Part shown: in pieces, positions 54,273 to 63,940 of the stretch
Layout of the letters: the number at the start of each line of letters is the position of its first letter
How positions within the stretch are numbered: the stretch's first letter is position 1
Assembly: GCF_014652515.1 (NCBI RefSeq)
Contig: NZ_BMYY01000013.1
Location: 42,113-106,112 of the forward strand
Source of the DNA: Bacterioplanes sanyensis
GTDB taxonomy: Bacteria > Pseudomonadota > Gammaproteobacteria > Pseudomonadales > Oceanobacteraceae
Length of the DNA: 64,000 bases
Reading direction: 5' to 3'
The notes under the pieces: generated by a model
What the model was told of the DNA's origin: nothing
The model's input: the letters and a program-made list of their open reading frames with translations, nothing else
Databases searched by the model: none
Program-made: the position numbers and the translations under genes

Positions 54273-55103
54273 CGGTAACTCAGGATCACTGCCCCACTCA
54301 GCCCAAGAACCATCGTATAAAACCGGCTGATCGAAGCCGGCGATCACAGCGGCTAATAAAACAATGCAAGCTGTAATGCCAGAGCCACATGAAAACACCA
54401 GAGGTTTGGGCATATCTGGCAGCTGTCGAGCAAACAAAGCGCGCAACTGCGTTGCAGTTTTATAACGGTTGCCATCTAGGACGTTGGCAAAGGGAATATT
54501 GATAGAGCCTGGAATATGGCCAGAGCGCACACCTGGGCGTGGCTCCGGCGCTTTTCCTGCAAAGCGCTCCGCCGAGCGCACGTCGATGATGCAAGCGCCT
54601 GGTTGCTGCAATTGTGCCAGCAGTTGCTGACTATTAATGATATGGCTGGCGTTGTACTGAGCGCAGACATTGCCTGTAATGGGCGGGCTGGCGAGCTCAG
54701 CCACCACCTCGTGCCCTAGCGCCAGCCATTGCGGCAAGCCACCGTCTAATACAGCCACCTGCGCAACCCCCATGGTTTTAAAAATCCACCAAGCTCTGGG
54801 GGCGGAATAAATGCCCTGGTTGTCGTAAATCACCACCCGACTGTCACGATTAATCCCTAACCTTCGGGCAGCATCCGCAAAAATATCCGCCGTGGGAAAG
54901 GCATGCACCTGGGACGACGTTTGATCACAAAACTCTTGCTCAAGGTCCAAGACTTGAGCACCAGGAATATAAGCCGGCTGTTCATACACTATGGGCTCTC
55001 GGCCGATCACGGTTTGCATACTGGCATCCAGCAACACCAAATTTGGTTGCGATAAATGCTCGGCTAGCCATTGGCAATCAACCAAAGGAGAGGGAAAAGA
55101 CAC
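54258..55103 (-). CDS. sseA: 3-mercaptopyruvate/thiosulfate sulfurtransferase (SseA-like)
   Basis: A 281-aa protein with two rhodanese domains. I choose the GTG at 55103 because AGGAG lies 8 nt upstream and the length then equals E. coli SseA; the longer in-frame start has no such support. The second domain has the active loop CGSGITAC with Cys239; CGSGxTA-type loops favour 3-mercaptopyruvate. The first domain is the inactive partner. Located between a small lipoprotein gene and the broken phosphatase gene. Confidence 0.87.
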   Translation of the reverse strand: MSFPSPLVDCQWLAEHLSQPNLVLLDASMQTVIGREPIVYEQPAYIPGAQVLDLEQEFCDQTSSQVHAFPTADIFADAARRLGINRDSRVVIYDNQGIYSAPRAWWIFKTMGVAQVAVLDGGLPQWLALGHEVVAELASPPITGNVCAQYNASHIINSQQLLAQLQQPGACIIDVRSAERFAGKAPEPRPGVRSGHIPGSINIPFANVLDGNRYKTATQLRALFARQLPDMPKPLVFSCGSGITACIVLLAAVIAGFDQPVLYDGSWAEWGSDPELPIETE

Positions 55104-55209
55104 AGCAAAGACTCCTGTCAAACGATCGCGGCGCACCAGCTCTGTTAGCGTACACGAGGGCGCCACCCGATCTTGATAAAACTGCGGATATTAATAAAAA
55201 CGAACAGCG

Positions 55210-55536
55210 CTATTTATACAGCTCCACACCATCCACCGTCATGCGCCAACCCTCGGCTGTCATTTGAGGCGGCTGACTCACCACAAAGGTGGTATCAAAC
55301 GGCCCTATGCCGACGATAAAATCGTCGCCTTTAAAATGCTTTAGCGGTGCGTTAATGGTGGTGGTTGTAATGCCCTCGCGACGCCGATAAGACACCTTGC
55401 CATCTGCTTCTATGGTCAACTCCATCCCCTGACCTTGCCAGTGTCCGGCATAGTCGAGCTTATCCTGAGGCAACGGCTCACTGCAGGCCGTCAGCAATAA
55501 CAGACTGCAAAGTACTAACAAGGGATTTATCGACAT
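55210..55536 (-). CDS. Small putative lipoprotein
   Basis: A 108-aa protein from the ATG at 55536 (GGAG 8 nt upstream; the ATG at 55542 is too close to it). Lipobox LLTACS is followed by about 85 residues of mostly beta-strand sequence (HWQGQGMELTIEADGKVSYRR-type), like small lipocalin-like or DUF barrels, but I cannot name the family. 106 bp upstream of sseA on the same strand. Confidence 0.65.
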   Translation of the reverse strand: MSINPLLVLCSLLLLTACSEPLPQDKLDYAGHWQGQGMELTIEADGKVSYRRREGITTTTINAPLKHFKGDDFIVGIGPFDTTFVVSQPPQMTAEGWRMTVDGVELYK

Positions 55537-55593
55537 AGGCATAGCTCCGTTTAACAATGCATTCAACACTCGTAACAGTAGAGAACCTTTGAA

Positions 55594-55720
55594 TAATTCG
55601 GTGCCCGCTCTGGGTCACCAGTGGGCTCCAGATCACCAAGCCGGCTTGCCGCTCTAGCAAGAGCTACAGCAAAAATCGGCGCCACAGAGCTGGAGTTTTC
55701 TGGCGCCCCCCTTAGGGCGC
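55594..55720. repeat. Partial copy of the MITE family (left half)
   Basis: Matches 6098-6223 with one 1-base indel and roughly 16 substitutions (about 87% by eye). It lacks the right half and right terminus. Its last bases supply the stop and final residues of the GNAT gene at 55712. Confidence 0.8.
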
Positions 55721-56269
55721 TTGATATTCACGACGCAGCAAGCCAAAACATTTCAGGTCATGAAATTGATCTTGCCAGTAACCGCACTCGCGGCGCAGAC
55801 CTTCTTCTTTGAACCCTACCTTTTTTAGCACCGCCTCAGACTGAGTATTGCCCGGCACGGTATCGGCTTGAATGCGATTTAATGCGCAGTCGAATAGACC
55901 ACCTACAAACGCTCGCTGCACCAGCTCATGCAGCGCCTCTGCAACCATGCCTTGGCCCCAATAATCAGGGCGCAAATCGTAGCCCACCGTCGCCGCTTGG
56001 GTGTGGGGATTCCATACATTAAAGCCACAAGTGCCAATCAGCTCACCCGTTGTTTGCAGTCGAATACCCCAGCGAATGCCAGCTTTGGCTTCAAACCTTG
56101 CGCGCATGCGCTCAATAAACTGCTGCGCTTGCTCGACATCGGTAAACACCGGCATATCGTAATAGGTCATCACTGACGGATTGGAGAAAAGCTGAAAAAT
56201 ACTGGCCGCATCCTGCTCTGTGAGCTGGCTCAGTGTCAGTCGTTGAGTTTGAAATTCGGGAAAATCCAA
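55712..56269 (-). CDS. RimJ/RimL-type GNAT acetyltransferase
   Basis: A 185-aa protein with QTQRLTLSQLTEQDA, IGTCGFNVWNPHTQAATVGYDL, DYWGQGMVAEALHELVQRAF and the C-terminal NTQSEAVLKKVGFKEEG. This subfamily acetylates N-terminal amines of proteins or small amines. Its last two codons and stop lie inside a MITE-derived sequence, so the original C-terminus may have been altered. Confidence 0.83.
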   Translation of the reverse strand: MDFPEFQTQRLTLSQLTEQDAASIFQLFSNPSVMTYYDMPVFTDVEQAQQFIERMRARFEAKAGIRWGIRLQTTGELIGTCGFNVWNPHTQAATVGYDLRPDYWGQGMVAEALHELVQRAFVGGLFDCALNRIQADTVPGNTQSEAVLKKVGFKEEGLRRECGYWQDQFHDLKCFGLLRREYQAP

Positions 56270-56363
56270 AATGCTTCCTTGTAGTTAAAGGTTTTGCGGT
56301 TAGATAAAAGCGCTGCCTGACAAGCAGATACTTGCCAGACAATACCAGAACGACGAACAACCT

Positions 56364-57704
56364 CTATAAGAACAATAACGTCGCCGAGCCAAGAAAAACA
56401 AAGAAGCCCACAACGTCGGTAACCGTGGTTAAAATCACCGAACCTGCCAGCGCCGGATCGATGCCAACCCGATTGAGAATAACGGGAATCACAATGCCAC
56501 TGACAACGGCCACCAACATATTAACAACCAAGGCCAAAATAATAATGAAGGCCAACCAGCCGTTACCAAACCACCAGGCAGCCACGACCCCGACCACCGC
56601 CGCCCACAATACGGCATTGATCGCCGCCACCCGCAGCTCTTTGTTCGCCAGTGGTGTTAAGTTGGCCGCCGACAGCTGCCCGGTAGCCAGGCCACGAATG
56701 GTCAGAGTTAGGGTTTGACTGCCAGTAATGCCGCCCATGCTGGCGACAATGGGCATCAACACCGCCAGCGCCACCACCTGTACCAATACCGCCTCAAATA
56801 AACCGATCACAGCAGACGCTAAAAATGCGGTCGCCAAATTAATACCTAACCACACGGCCCGACGCCGCGCACTGATGGCCACGGGTGCAAACAGGTCTTC
56901 ATCGCTGACGTTACCCATATGCGAGAGCTGCTCTTCGTAGTGCTCTTGCATCACATCCAACGAATCACGCAGCGAAAAACGCCCCAGCAAAATGCCCTGC
57001 TCATCCACCACCGGCAACATGCTCAAGCCCGATGCTTTGACGCGGTTGGAGGCGTCCAGCAAGCTTACGTTCGGTAAAATGCCCACTTCCGACATCATTA
57101 CCTCACTGACGGCCACCTTGCGCGAAGCACTGAATAAAGCATCGAGGCTGGCCAAGCCTAAGTAGCGCTCTTGCTCATCCATCACCACCAGCACATCGGT
57201 ATAAGGCGGCAACTGACGCTGTTTTAAATCCAAAAGCACATCCGCCACCAGGGTTTGCGGCAACACCGTTACCACATCATGGTTTACATAGCGGCCAAGC
57301 TGATCTTCGTGATAGCTCAGGGCATCTTTCACCGAGCTGCGCGCCTGCTTGGGTAGCTCTGAGATCACCTGGCGCGCCAGCTTTGACGGCAATTGCTCGT
57401 ACAACACCAATAGCTGATCGGCACTGCTCAGTGCGAGCAGTTCATTGACCTCGTCACTGGCCAGCTCCGCCAGCAAATGTTTGCGAGCATCATCGCGCAT
57501 GGCGCACAAAATGGCGGGTTGCGATGCTGGCAGCAGCGAGCGCCATAACAGTGGGCGGTACTCATGCGGCACCCCTTCCACCACATAGGCCCAGTCGTCG
57601 GCACTGAAGTCACGCGTTGCTAGCGGGTGTGCCAGCGCCTCTGGCGACATCAAGTTGTTGACCAACCAATCCAATACCTGATGGCGTTCTTTGATCGTCA
57701 CCAT
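56364..57704 (-). CDS. mgtE: Magnesium transporter MgtE
   Basis: A 446-aa protein from the ATG at 57704 with AGAGGA upstream; the upstream extension is not family-like. Order: N-domain of helical repeats (1-125), tandem CBS domains (about 130-250, with LLDASNRVKASGLSMLPVVDEQG-type motif pieces), then five membrane segments with PIVASMGGITGSQTL, the pore signature, and the acidic DPALAGSVILTTVTDVVGF. It is a magnesium-gated channel at the inner membrane. An Mg-sensing leader would be expected upstream, but the 85-bp gap to the divergent gene shows none. Confidence 0.93.
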   Translation of the reverse strand: MVTIKERHQVLDWLVNNLMSPEALAHPLATRDFSADDWAYVVEGVPHEYRPLLWRSLLPASQPAILCAMRDDARKHLLAELASDEVNELLALSSADQLLVLYEQLPSKLARQVISELPKQARSSVKDALSYHEDQLGRYVNHDVVTVLPQTLVADVLLDLKQRQLPPYTDVLVVMDEQERYLGLASLDALFSASRKVAVSEVMMSEVGILPNVSLLDASNRVKASGLSMLPVVDEQGILLGRFSLRDSLDVMQEHYEEQLSHMGNVSDEDLFAPVAISARRRAVWLGINLATAFLASAVIGLFEAVLVQVVALAVLMPIVASMGGITGSQTLTLTIRGLATGQLSAANLTPLANKELRVAAINAVLWAAVVGVVAAWWFGNGWLAFIIILALVVNMLVAVVSGIVIPVILNRVGIDPALAGSVILTTVTDVVGFFVFLGSATLLFL

Positions 57705-57789
57705 AAATGTTTTCCTCTTCGCCGATCGCGGCTTACCTGCTATAACACCTACATTAGAATAAGCCAGACTTTGACCCAGGAAGAGCAAT

Positions 57790-58812
57790 ATGACCAGCAA
57801 AAACAGCCCTGTTACCCTCGCTGGCACTACGGTTCACCCGGGTGAAGTACGCAAGATCGAATTACCCGTTGTTAAGCTTTACACCGACACGCAAATGTCG
57901 ATTCCGGTGCAGGTGCATTGCGGCAAGCAAGCCGGCCCCACCTTGTTTTTAAGTGCTGCGATTCATGGTGACGAGCTCAACGGCGTGGAAATTATTCAGC
58001 GCCTCATCAACAGCCGTGCCATGCAGAAAGTGCGCGGTACCGTACTGGCCGTGCCCATGGTGAACGTTTATGGGGTGCTCAACCAAACTCGCTATTTGCC
58101 CGACCGACGCGACTTAAATCGCTCCTTCCCTGGCTCGTCACGCGGTTCACTGGCCGCCCGCATGGCCGATTTATTTTTGCGCGAAATCGTGCAGCGCTGT
58201 GATTACGGCATCGATTTTCATACCGGCGCCATTCACCGCTCCAACTTGCCACAAATTCGCGCCGATTTAAGCGATGACGACACCAAGCGCTTGGCTTCTG
58301 CTTTTGGTGTGCCGGTGATTTTAAATGCCAATGTGCGCGACGGCTCGCTACGCCAATCCGCGGCCGAAGAAGGCGCCAAAGTGCTGCTGTATGAAGCTGG
58401 CGAAGCGTTACGCTTTGACGAGTTGGCCATTCGCGCTGGGGTGCGCGGTACGTTAAATGTGATGCGCGCCCTAGGGATGCTGCCGGCGTCGCGCCGCAAA
58501 CCCTCGTATGAGCCCGTAGAGGCGCATTACAGTCGCTGGCTGCGTGCCACCGATTCCGGTTTTATTCGTCACCGCAAACAGCTCGGTGACCAAGTGGAAC
58601 GGGGCGATATCTTGGCCGACATCGTCGACCCTTATGGCACCTTGTTAGACAGCATTATCACCAAGCAAGATGGCATCATCATCGGCAAGCAAAACATTCC
58701 ACTGGTGCAAGAGGGCGAAGCTGTTTACCACATTGCTTGTTTTAGCCAACCGGATGAAGTGTCGGATAATTGGGAGCAATTCCAAGACGACCTGCTACCG
58801 GACACCGATTGA
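57790..58812 (+). CDS. Succinylglutamate desuccinylase/aspartoacylase family zinc hydrolase
   Basis: A 340-aa M14-type protein. Zinc ligands are His59 and Glu62 (AAIHGDELNG) and His144 (DFHTGA); RRDLNRSFPG forms the substrate Arg loop. A biotinyl/lipoyl-like beta domain (about 265-325) follows. It removes an acyl group from an acylated amino acid, but AstE is shorter and sits in an ast operon, which is absent here, so the substrate is open. AGGA precedes the ATG. Confidence 0.82.
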   Translation: MTSKNSPVTLAGTTVHPGEVRKIELPVVKLYTDTQMSIPVQVHCGKQAGPTLFLSAAIHGDELNGVEIIQRLINSRAMQKVRGTVLAVPMVNVYGVLNQTRYLPDRRDLNRSFPGSSRGSLAARMADLFLREIVQRCDYGIDFHTGAIHRSNLPQIRADLSDDDTKRLASAFGVPVILNANVRDGSLRQSAAEEGAKVLLYEAGEALRFDELAIRAGVRGTLNVMRALGMLPASRRKPSYEPVEAHYSRWLRATDSGFIRHRKQLGDQVERGDILADIVDPYGTLLDSIITKQDGIIIGKQNIPLVQEGEAVYHIACFSQPDEVSDNWEQFQDDLLPDTD

Positions 58813-58900
58813 GCAATCGTTGACCAACATACGGCGGGTGGCTGTTTGGGCCGGGCAGAGCTGATACACTCAGCGCTTTTACTGTGGACCTTTCGCCACT

Positions 58901-60049
58901 ATGCCGGACACTATTCCTACTGATTCGGTCGGGCTGGTAACACCGCAAACACAGCACTTTGATCAGCCACTGACGCTGCGTAGCGGGCGGGTGTTGCCCA
59001 GCTACGACCTGGTTTATGAAACCTATGGCGAACTCAACGCCGACCACTCCAATGCCATTTTGATATGTCATGCATTAAGCGGCAGTCATCATGCTGCCGG
59101 CTATCACAGCATGGACGACGACAAGCCGGGCTGGTGGGACAGCTGCATCGGCCCGGGCAAGCCCATTGATACGCGCGAGTTTTTTGTCGTCGCGGTGAAT
59201 AATCTCGGTGGCTGCAACGGCTCCAGCGGCCCCACCAGCATTAACCCAGAAACCGGCGAAGTTTATGGCCCGGACTTTCCCATCGTCGCCGTGCGTGATT
59301 GGGTCAATAGTCAAGCGCGCTTGGCCGATGTGCTCGGTATCGAGCAATGGGCGGCGGTGGTGGGCGGCAGCTTAGGTGGCATGCAAGTATTGCGTTGGAG
59401 CATTCAGTTTCCGACACGCTTGCGCCATGCGGTGGTGATTGCCTCGGCACCCAGGTTGTCAGCGCAGAACATCGCCTTTAATGAAGTGGCGCGTCAGGCC
59501 ATCGCCAAAGACCCGGATTTTCACGACGGCCATTACCTCAAGCACGGCACCATTCCCAAAGCCGGCTTAATGCAGGCCCGCATGCTGGGGCACCTGACCT
59601 ATTTATCCGACGATGCCATGCGGCAGAAATTTGGCCGCGAGTTAAAAGAAGGCCGCCTCAACTACAGCTTTGCGCCAGAGTTTCAGGTCGAAAGCTATTT
59701 GCACCACCAGGGCGAAAAATTCTCCAACAGCTTTGATGCCAACACCTATATGTTGATGACCAAAGCACTGGATTATTTCGACCCAGCTGCCGACTACAAT
59801 AACGATTTGGTCGCTTGCCTGGCGCAAACTCAGTGTCGGTTCTTGGTGGCTTCCTTTACCACCGATTGGCGCTTTCCGCCGGAGCGTTCGGAAGAAATCG
59901 TCAACGCCTTGGTGCATGCCGATAAAGACGTCACTTACGCCTGCATCGAATCGGAAAGTGGCCATGACGCCTTTTTACTACCGATTCCGCGCTATTTGGC
60001 GATTTTTAGTGCCTACATGCAGCGCGTCGCGCGGGAGGTCAATGTATGA
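58901..60049 (+). CDS. metX: Homoserine O-acyltransferase (MetX family)
   Basis: A 382-aa alpha/beta-hydrolase-fold protein with [23 protein letters not shown], nucleophile Ser157 in GGSLGGMQ, and the late Asp (FTTDWRFPP) and His (SGHDAF). It acylates homoserine as the first committed step of methionine synthesis. With the succinyl-type MetZ at 4.8 kb, succinyl-CoA is the likely donor, as known for many gammaproteobacterial MetX enzymes. It overlaps metW by ATGA. Confidence 0.92.
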   Translation: MPDTIPTDSVGLVTPQTQHFDQPLTLRSGRVLPSYDLVYETYGELNADHSNAILICHALSGSHHAAGYHSMDDDKPGWWDSCIGPGKPIDTREFFVVAVNNLGGCNGSSGPTSINPETGEVYGPDFPIVAVRDWVNSQARLADVLGIEQWAAVVGGSLGGMQVLRWSIQFPTRLRHAVVIASAPRLSAQNIAFNEVARQAIAKDPDFHDGHYLKHGTIPKAGLMQARMLGHLTYLSDDAMRQKFGRELKEGRLNYSFAPEFQVESYLHHQGEKFSNSFDANTYMLMTKALDYFDPAADYNNDLVACLAQTQCRFLVASFTTDWRFPPERSEEIVNALVHADKDVTYACIESESGHDAFLLPIPRYLAIFSAYMQRVAREVNV

Positions 60050-60654
60050 ATACCGCTTTGGAGTTACGCGACGACCTCAAGCTGCTGCAGCAGCATATTC
60101 GCCCAGGCAGCCAGATACTGGATCTTGGCTGTGGTGACGGCACCCTATTGCGCTACCTGCAACAGCATAAAAATGTGCGTGGCTATGGCTTGGAAATTGA
60201 CCCGCATAAAATCACCGCCTGCATTGCCAATGGCGTCAATGTGATTGAGCAAAACCTGGATGACGGTCTGGATAACTTTACCGATCAAAGCATTGATACC
60301 GTCATCATGACGCAAGCGCTGCAAGCCGTGCGTCGGCCCGACCTGTTGCTGGAAGAAATGCTGCGCATTGGCAAAGAAGCGATTGTGACTTTTCCCAATT
60401 TTGGCTACTGGCGCACGCGCGGCTATTTAATGTTTAAAGGCCGGATGCCAATGTCCGAGACCTTGCCGTACAATTGGTACGACACACCCAACATTCACTT
60501 ATGCACCTTTCGCGACTTTGAAATTTTGTGTCGCCAGCGCGGCATCCGCATTTTGCATAAGGCCGTGGTGGATGGGCAGCACAAACGCCATTGGGCCATT
60601 CGCTTGTGGCCATCCATGCTGGGTGAAATCGCCGTTTATCATATCAGCCGTTGA
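60046..60654 (+). CDS. metW: MetW, methyltransferase-like methionine biosynthesis protein
   Basis: A 202-aa protein with SAM-binding motif [12 protein letters not shown] (about 23-34), GYGLEID, and [20 protein letters not shown], characteristic of MetW. MetW partners and activates MetX in several Proteobacteria. Its start overlaps metX, the usual metXW arrangement. Confidence 0.93.
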   Translation: MNTALELRDDLKLLQQHIRPGSQILDLGCGDGTLLRYLQQHKNVRGYGLEIDPHKITACIANGVNVIEQNLDDGLDNFTDQSIDTVIMTQALQAVRRPDLLLEEMLRIGKEAIVTFPNFGYWRTRGYLMFKGRMPMSETLPYNWYDTPNIHLCTFRDFEILCRQRGIRILHKAVVDGQHKRHWAIRLWPSMLGEIAVYHISR

Positions 60655-60664
60655 GGTAGTTCAG

Positions 60665-61126
60665 ATGACACGCATGCTCCAGACCATTGCCAGCCTAGCC
60701 TTATTGGCCTTCGCCAGCCTGACACAGGCACAAAACCAAGGTGAGCAAAAGCAGGTGTTCGGCGACTATGAGGTGCATTACATCGGCCTAAACTCGACCT
60801 TTTTAACGCCAGAAACCGCCGCAGCGTACGGCATTACCCGCTCCAAAGCGTTAGGATTTGTCAGCATTTCGGTGCTGAAAAACGTCGCCGGTGAGCCACT
60901 GCCCGTCGCCATGACCGCCAGTGTCGAAGGCCAATTACGCAATTTAATTGGCCAGGCCAAAACCTTGACCTTTAACGAGGTTAAAGAGCGCAACGCGGTG
61001 TATTATCTCACCACCTTCCGCTTTGATGATGGCGACCTGTATCATGTCGATTTACAGGTCTCACCGGAAGACAGCAGCCAAACCTTCAACGTTAAATTTA
61101 GCCAGAAGTTCTACGAGGAAGAATGA
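60665..61126 (+). CDS. DUF4426-family periplasmic protein
   Basis: A 153-aa protein from the ATG at 60665 with GAGGT upstream. Signal peptide (1-22, ending LTQA), then a compact domain ([39 protein letters not shown]). The family is found between metW and rdgB in Pseudomonas-like genomes; its function is unknown. Overlaps rdgB by 4 bp. Confidence 0.82.
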   Translation: MTRMLQTIASLALLAFASLTQAQNQGEQKQVFGDYEVHYIGLNSTFLTPETAAAYGITRSKALGFVSISVLKNVAGEPLPVAMTASVEGQLRNLIGQAKTLTFNEVKERNAVYYLTTFRFDDGDLYHVDLQVSPEDSSQTFNVKFSQKFYEEE

Positions 61127-61740
61127 GCCACAAGATCGTACTCGCCAGCGGCAACGCTGGAAAACTGCGCGAATTTGCTGCCATGTTCAGCCAGCACTTT
61201 GCTGACCAACAGGTAGAGCTCATCGCCCAAAACGAACTGCAGGTAACAGAGGCTGAGGAAACCGGCCTCAGCTTTGTTGAAAACGCCATTCTCAAAGCCC
61301 GCAATGCCGCCGCACAAACTGGCCTGCCCGCCTTGGCTGACGACTCCGGCTTGGAGGTCGATGCCCTGCACGGCGCGCCCGGTATTTACAGTGCGCGCTA
61401 TGCCAGCGACGCCGATGGCTTTGGCAGCGGTGATGGCGCCAATAATGCCAAGTTATTACAGGCGCTAGAAAATGTGCCCGAACAGCAGCGCAGCGCGCGC
61501 TTTCAATGCGTATTGGTGTACATGCGTCACGCCAACGACCCAACACCGCAAGTGTTTCAGGGCAGCTGGGAAGGCCGCATTGCCCTGAGCGCCGATGGCA
61601 ATGAGGGCTTTGGCTATGACCCTCTATTTTTCGTGCCCAGTGAGGGCTGCACTGCTGCCGCACTCACTAAGGCACGAAAAAATGAACTATCGCATCGCGG
61701 TCAGGCCCTACAAGAATTGCGACAGCGCTGGCAGGCATAA
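61123..61740 (+). CDS. rdgB: dITP/XTP pyrophosphatase (RdgB/HAM1)
   Basis: A 205-aa protein with the family start [64 protein letters not shown] and SHRGQAL. It hydrolyses non-canonical purine triphosphates such as dITP and XTP to prevent their incorporation into DNA. The ATG overlaps the preceding stop (ATGA). Confidence 0.95.
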   Translation: MSHKIVLASGNAGKLREFAAMFSQHFADQQVELIAQNELQVTEAEETGLSFVENAILKARNAAAQTGLPALADDSGLEVDALHGAPGIYSARYASDADGFGSGDGANNAKLLQALENVPEQQRSARFQCVLVYMRHANDPTPQVFQGSWEGRIALSADGNEGFGYDPLFFVPSEGCTAAALTKARKNELSHRGQALQELRQRWQA

Positions 61741-61788
61741 GGCCGGCGTATTTTTATATTTCCACGTACAACAGTGTGAGTAGTTATT

Positions 61789-62154
61789 TTGAACAGCTTT
61801 GAATTGTTAGAACAAAAAATCCGTCAGGCAGTTACCACCATTGAATCTTTGCGCCAAGACAACCAACAACTGCGCGAAGATTTAGAAGTCATGGAGCAGC
61901 TGCAACAAGAGCAGCAGCAAAGCCTGGAGCAAACCGAGCAGCAACTGCAACAACAGCAGCAGCAAAACCAGCAACTGAATGAGCAAAATCAGCAACTGCA
62001 ACAGCAGCTGCAACAATTGCAAGAGAGCAACGCCGAGCTGGAGAAAAACAACACTCGACTGACCCACCAGCAGCACGAATGGCAAACCCGTGTGACCTCA
62101 TTGCTGGATGCGTTAGAGCAAACCGGCGACAGCGAGCAGCGCCAAGCCTCCTAA
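61789..62154 (+). CDS. Gln-rich coiled-coil protein (TIGR02449/ZapB-like)
   Basis: A 121-aa protein starting on TTG at 61789. Residues 5-105 form one continuous heptad-type coiled coil, with a core of Gln-rich repeats (about 38-80). The first 35 residues (ELLEQKIRQAVTTIESLRQDN) match the small ZapB-like/TIGR02449 family usually encoded near rdgB, hemW or zapA, but the protein is longer than usual because of the Gln-rich stretch. A division or cell-envelope role is possible; not proven. Confidence 0.65.
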   Translation: MNSFELLEQKIRQAVTTIESLRQDNQQLREDLEVMEQLQQEQQQSLEQTEQQLQQQQQQNQQLNEQNQQLQQQLQQLQESNAELEKNNTRLTHQQHEWQTRVTSLLDALEQTGDSEQRQAS

Positions 62155-62323
62155 TGGCCATGACAGCGCTTGCCTTTCAATAACGACGCCAGTCAACGTG
62201 ATGGAAAGGCAGGCGGCTTGCTCCACAATAAGCAAGCTCCCCGCTGCTTATCGCAGCTTTTTCGCCTAAGATACCTGCTCGGCCGTGTATCGGCTGCTCA
62301 GCATTTTCTCGTTGGATCGTCAC

Positions 62324-63460
62324 ATGCCGCTACCCCCGCTCAGTCTGTACATTCATGTGCCCTGGTGCATTCGCAAATGCCCCTATTGCGATTTCAACTC
62401 TCACGCCGCAGGCAGTGAGCTGCCCGAGCAGGCATACGTGCAAGCCTTACTAGCGGATTTGCAGCAGGATTTACCTTGGGTACAAGCGCGCCCAATACAC
62501 AGCATTTTTTTTGGTGGCGGCACGCCGAGTTTGTTTTCAGCAAAGGCTTACCAGCAGTTATTTGAGGGCTTGCAGCGTGTGCTGACCTTGAGCGATGACT
62601 GTGAAATCACCCTAGAAGCCAACCCAGGTACGTTTGAAAGCAACAAGTTCGCTGCCTACAGAGCGCTTGGCATAAACCGCTTGTCGATGGGCATTCAAAG
62701 CTTTCAGCCTCAGCATTTAAAGCGCCTTGGCCGCGTGCACGACGGCGACGAAGCACGCCGTGCCATTGAAATCGCCCAACAAGCTGGCTTTGATAATTTT
62801 AACGTCGATTTAATGCACGGCTTACCAGAGCAAACCCTGGAGCAAGCTCAGGCTGACTTAGACATTGCACTCAGCTTTGCGCCGCCGCATCTGTCTTGGT
62901 ATCAGCTGACCATCGAGCCCAATACCGAGTTTTATAAGCGCCCGCCACGGCTACCAGAAGACGATGCACTGTGGGACATTCAAGAAATGGGCTTTGCACG
63001 CCTAGCAAAAGCCGGCTTTGAACACTACGAAATTTCCGCCTTTGCACAGCACGGAAAAGCCGCACGCCATAACCTCAATTATTGGCAATTTGGCGATTAT
63101 TTAGGCATTGGCGCTGGTGCTCATGGCAAGATCACTTTGGCCTCAGGCGAGATTATTCGCAGCCAAAAAACCCGCTTGCCACGCGATTATTTAAACCCAG
63201 ACAAAGCGTTTTTAAGCGCCGAACAGCGCATCGAGCGTGATGACGCCGGCTTGGAGTGCTTAATGAATGCCTTGCGTTTACGCCAAGGCATCAGCGCACA
63301 AGATTTTACTGACCGCACCGGTTTGTCACTGGATGCCGTGGCTCAACCGCTCAAGCTAGCCCAGCAAAAAGGCCTGCTTGAGGTAAACGAACGCATCTAT
63401 GCCACCGAGCGCGGCCAGCAGTACTTAAACGAACTGCTGGCGCTGTTTTTGACTGATTAG
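62324..63460 (+). CDS. hemW: HemW-family radical SAM haem chaperone (coproporphyrinogen III oxidase-like)
   Basis: A 378-aa protein from the ATG at 62324. The radical SAM cluster Cys are C15, C19 and C22 (WCIRKCPYC), followed by FFGGGTPS, SMGIQSFQ, VDLMHGLPEQT and the C-terminal HemN domain. HemW hands haem to client proteins; it lacks the fourth Cys pattern of true HemN. The 169 bp before it hold no gene. Confidence 0.92.
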   Translation: MPLPPLSLYIHVPWCIRKCPYCDFNSHAAGSELPEQAYVQALLADLQQDLPWVQARPIHSIFFGGGTPSLFSAKAYQQLFEGLQRVLTLSDDCEITLEANPGTFESNKFAAYRALGINRLSMGIQSFQPQHLKRLGRVHDGDEARRAIEIAQQAGFDNFNVDLMHGLPEQTLEQAQADLDIALSFAPPHLSWYQLTIEPNTEFYKRPPRLPEDDALWDIQEMGFARLAKAGFEHYEISAFAQHGKAARHNLNYWQFGDYLGIGAGAHGKITLASGEIIRSQKTRLPRDYLNPDKAFLSAEQRIERDDAGLECLMNALRLRQGISAQDFTDRTGLSLDAVAQPLKLAQQKGLLEVNERIYATERGQQYLNELLALFLTD

Positions 63461-63478
63461 TTTTTCCTTCGCCAGCCT

Positions 63479-63940
63479 TTAACGCTGCAATAATGAAAAC
63501 AGCGAATGGCCGGCACTTTGTTGTAGGTTGGCGCCAAAATACTCGTCGTAGCTCAGCAAATATTCGGTGCCTGCCGCCAGCCCCATGCGATAGCCCTGAT
63601 GCAGGCGATCAATGTTCATGGTCAAGCGGCCAACCGCAAATTGTGGCGGCGGCGCAATCACGCGAATGCGACAATCTTCGGGTGGCTGGTCGATAAACTC
63701 CAGGCTGCCGTTGTAGTCGTCGGCGCGCAGCATCATGGCCGATAGCAATTGTGCTTCGTCGCCAAAACGCTGTTGCATGCGCTGCTGCAGCCCGTCCAGC
63801 ATGGCTTGCGGGTATTGGCGTTTGCGATAGCCACGCGGCCGAGACAGCACCACGGTAATGTCACGCGCGCCCATGTCATAAGCGTGTTTGACCGGAATCG
63901 AGTCGGCAACGCCGCCATCCACATAGGGCTCACCGTCTAG
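63479..63940 (-). pseudogene. Patatin-like phospholipase, C-terminal part, interrupted by an IS end
   Basis: The reading frame from 63940 downward starts LDGEPYVDGGVADSIPVKHA (catalytic-Asp DGG motif) and continues through the usual RssA/YjjU-type C-terminus. Above it the frame runs into sequence that is not patatin-like and carries an IS-type terminus at 63941. The nucleophile Ser domain should lie beyond the window. The gene is therefore interrupted, unless the insertion is small and in frame, which I cannot see. Confidence 0.7.

Noticed and set aside
58813..58900. SAM riboswitch ahead of metX
   Set aside because: The gap is only 88 bp and shows no SAM-type stem arrangement or terminator.
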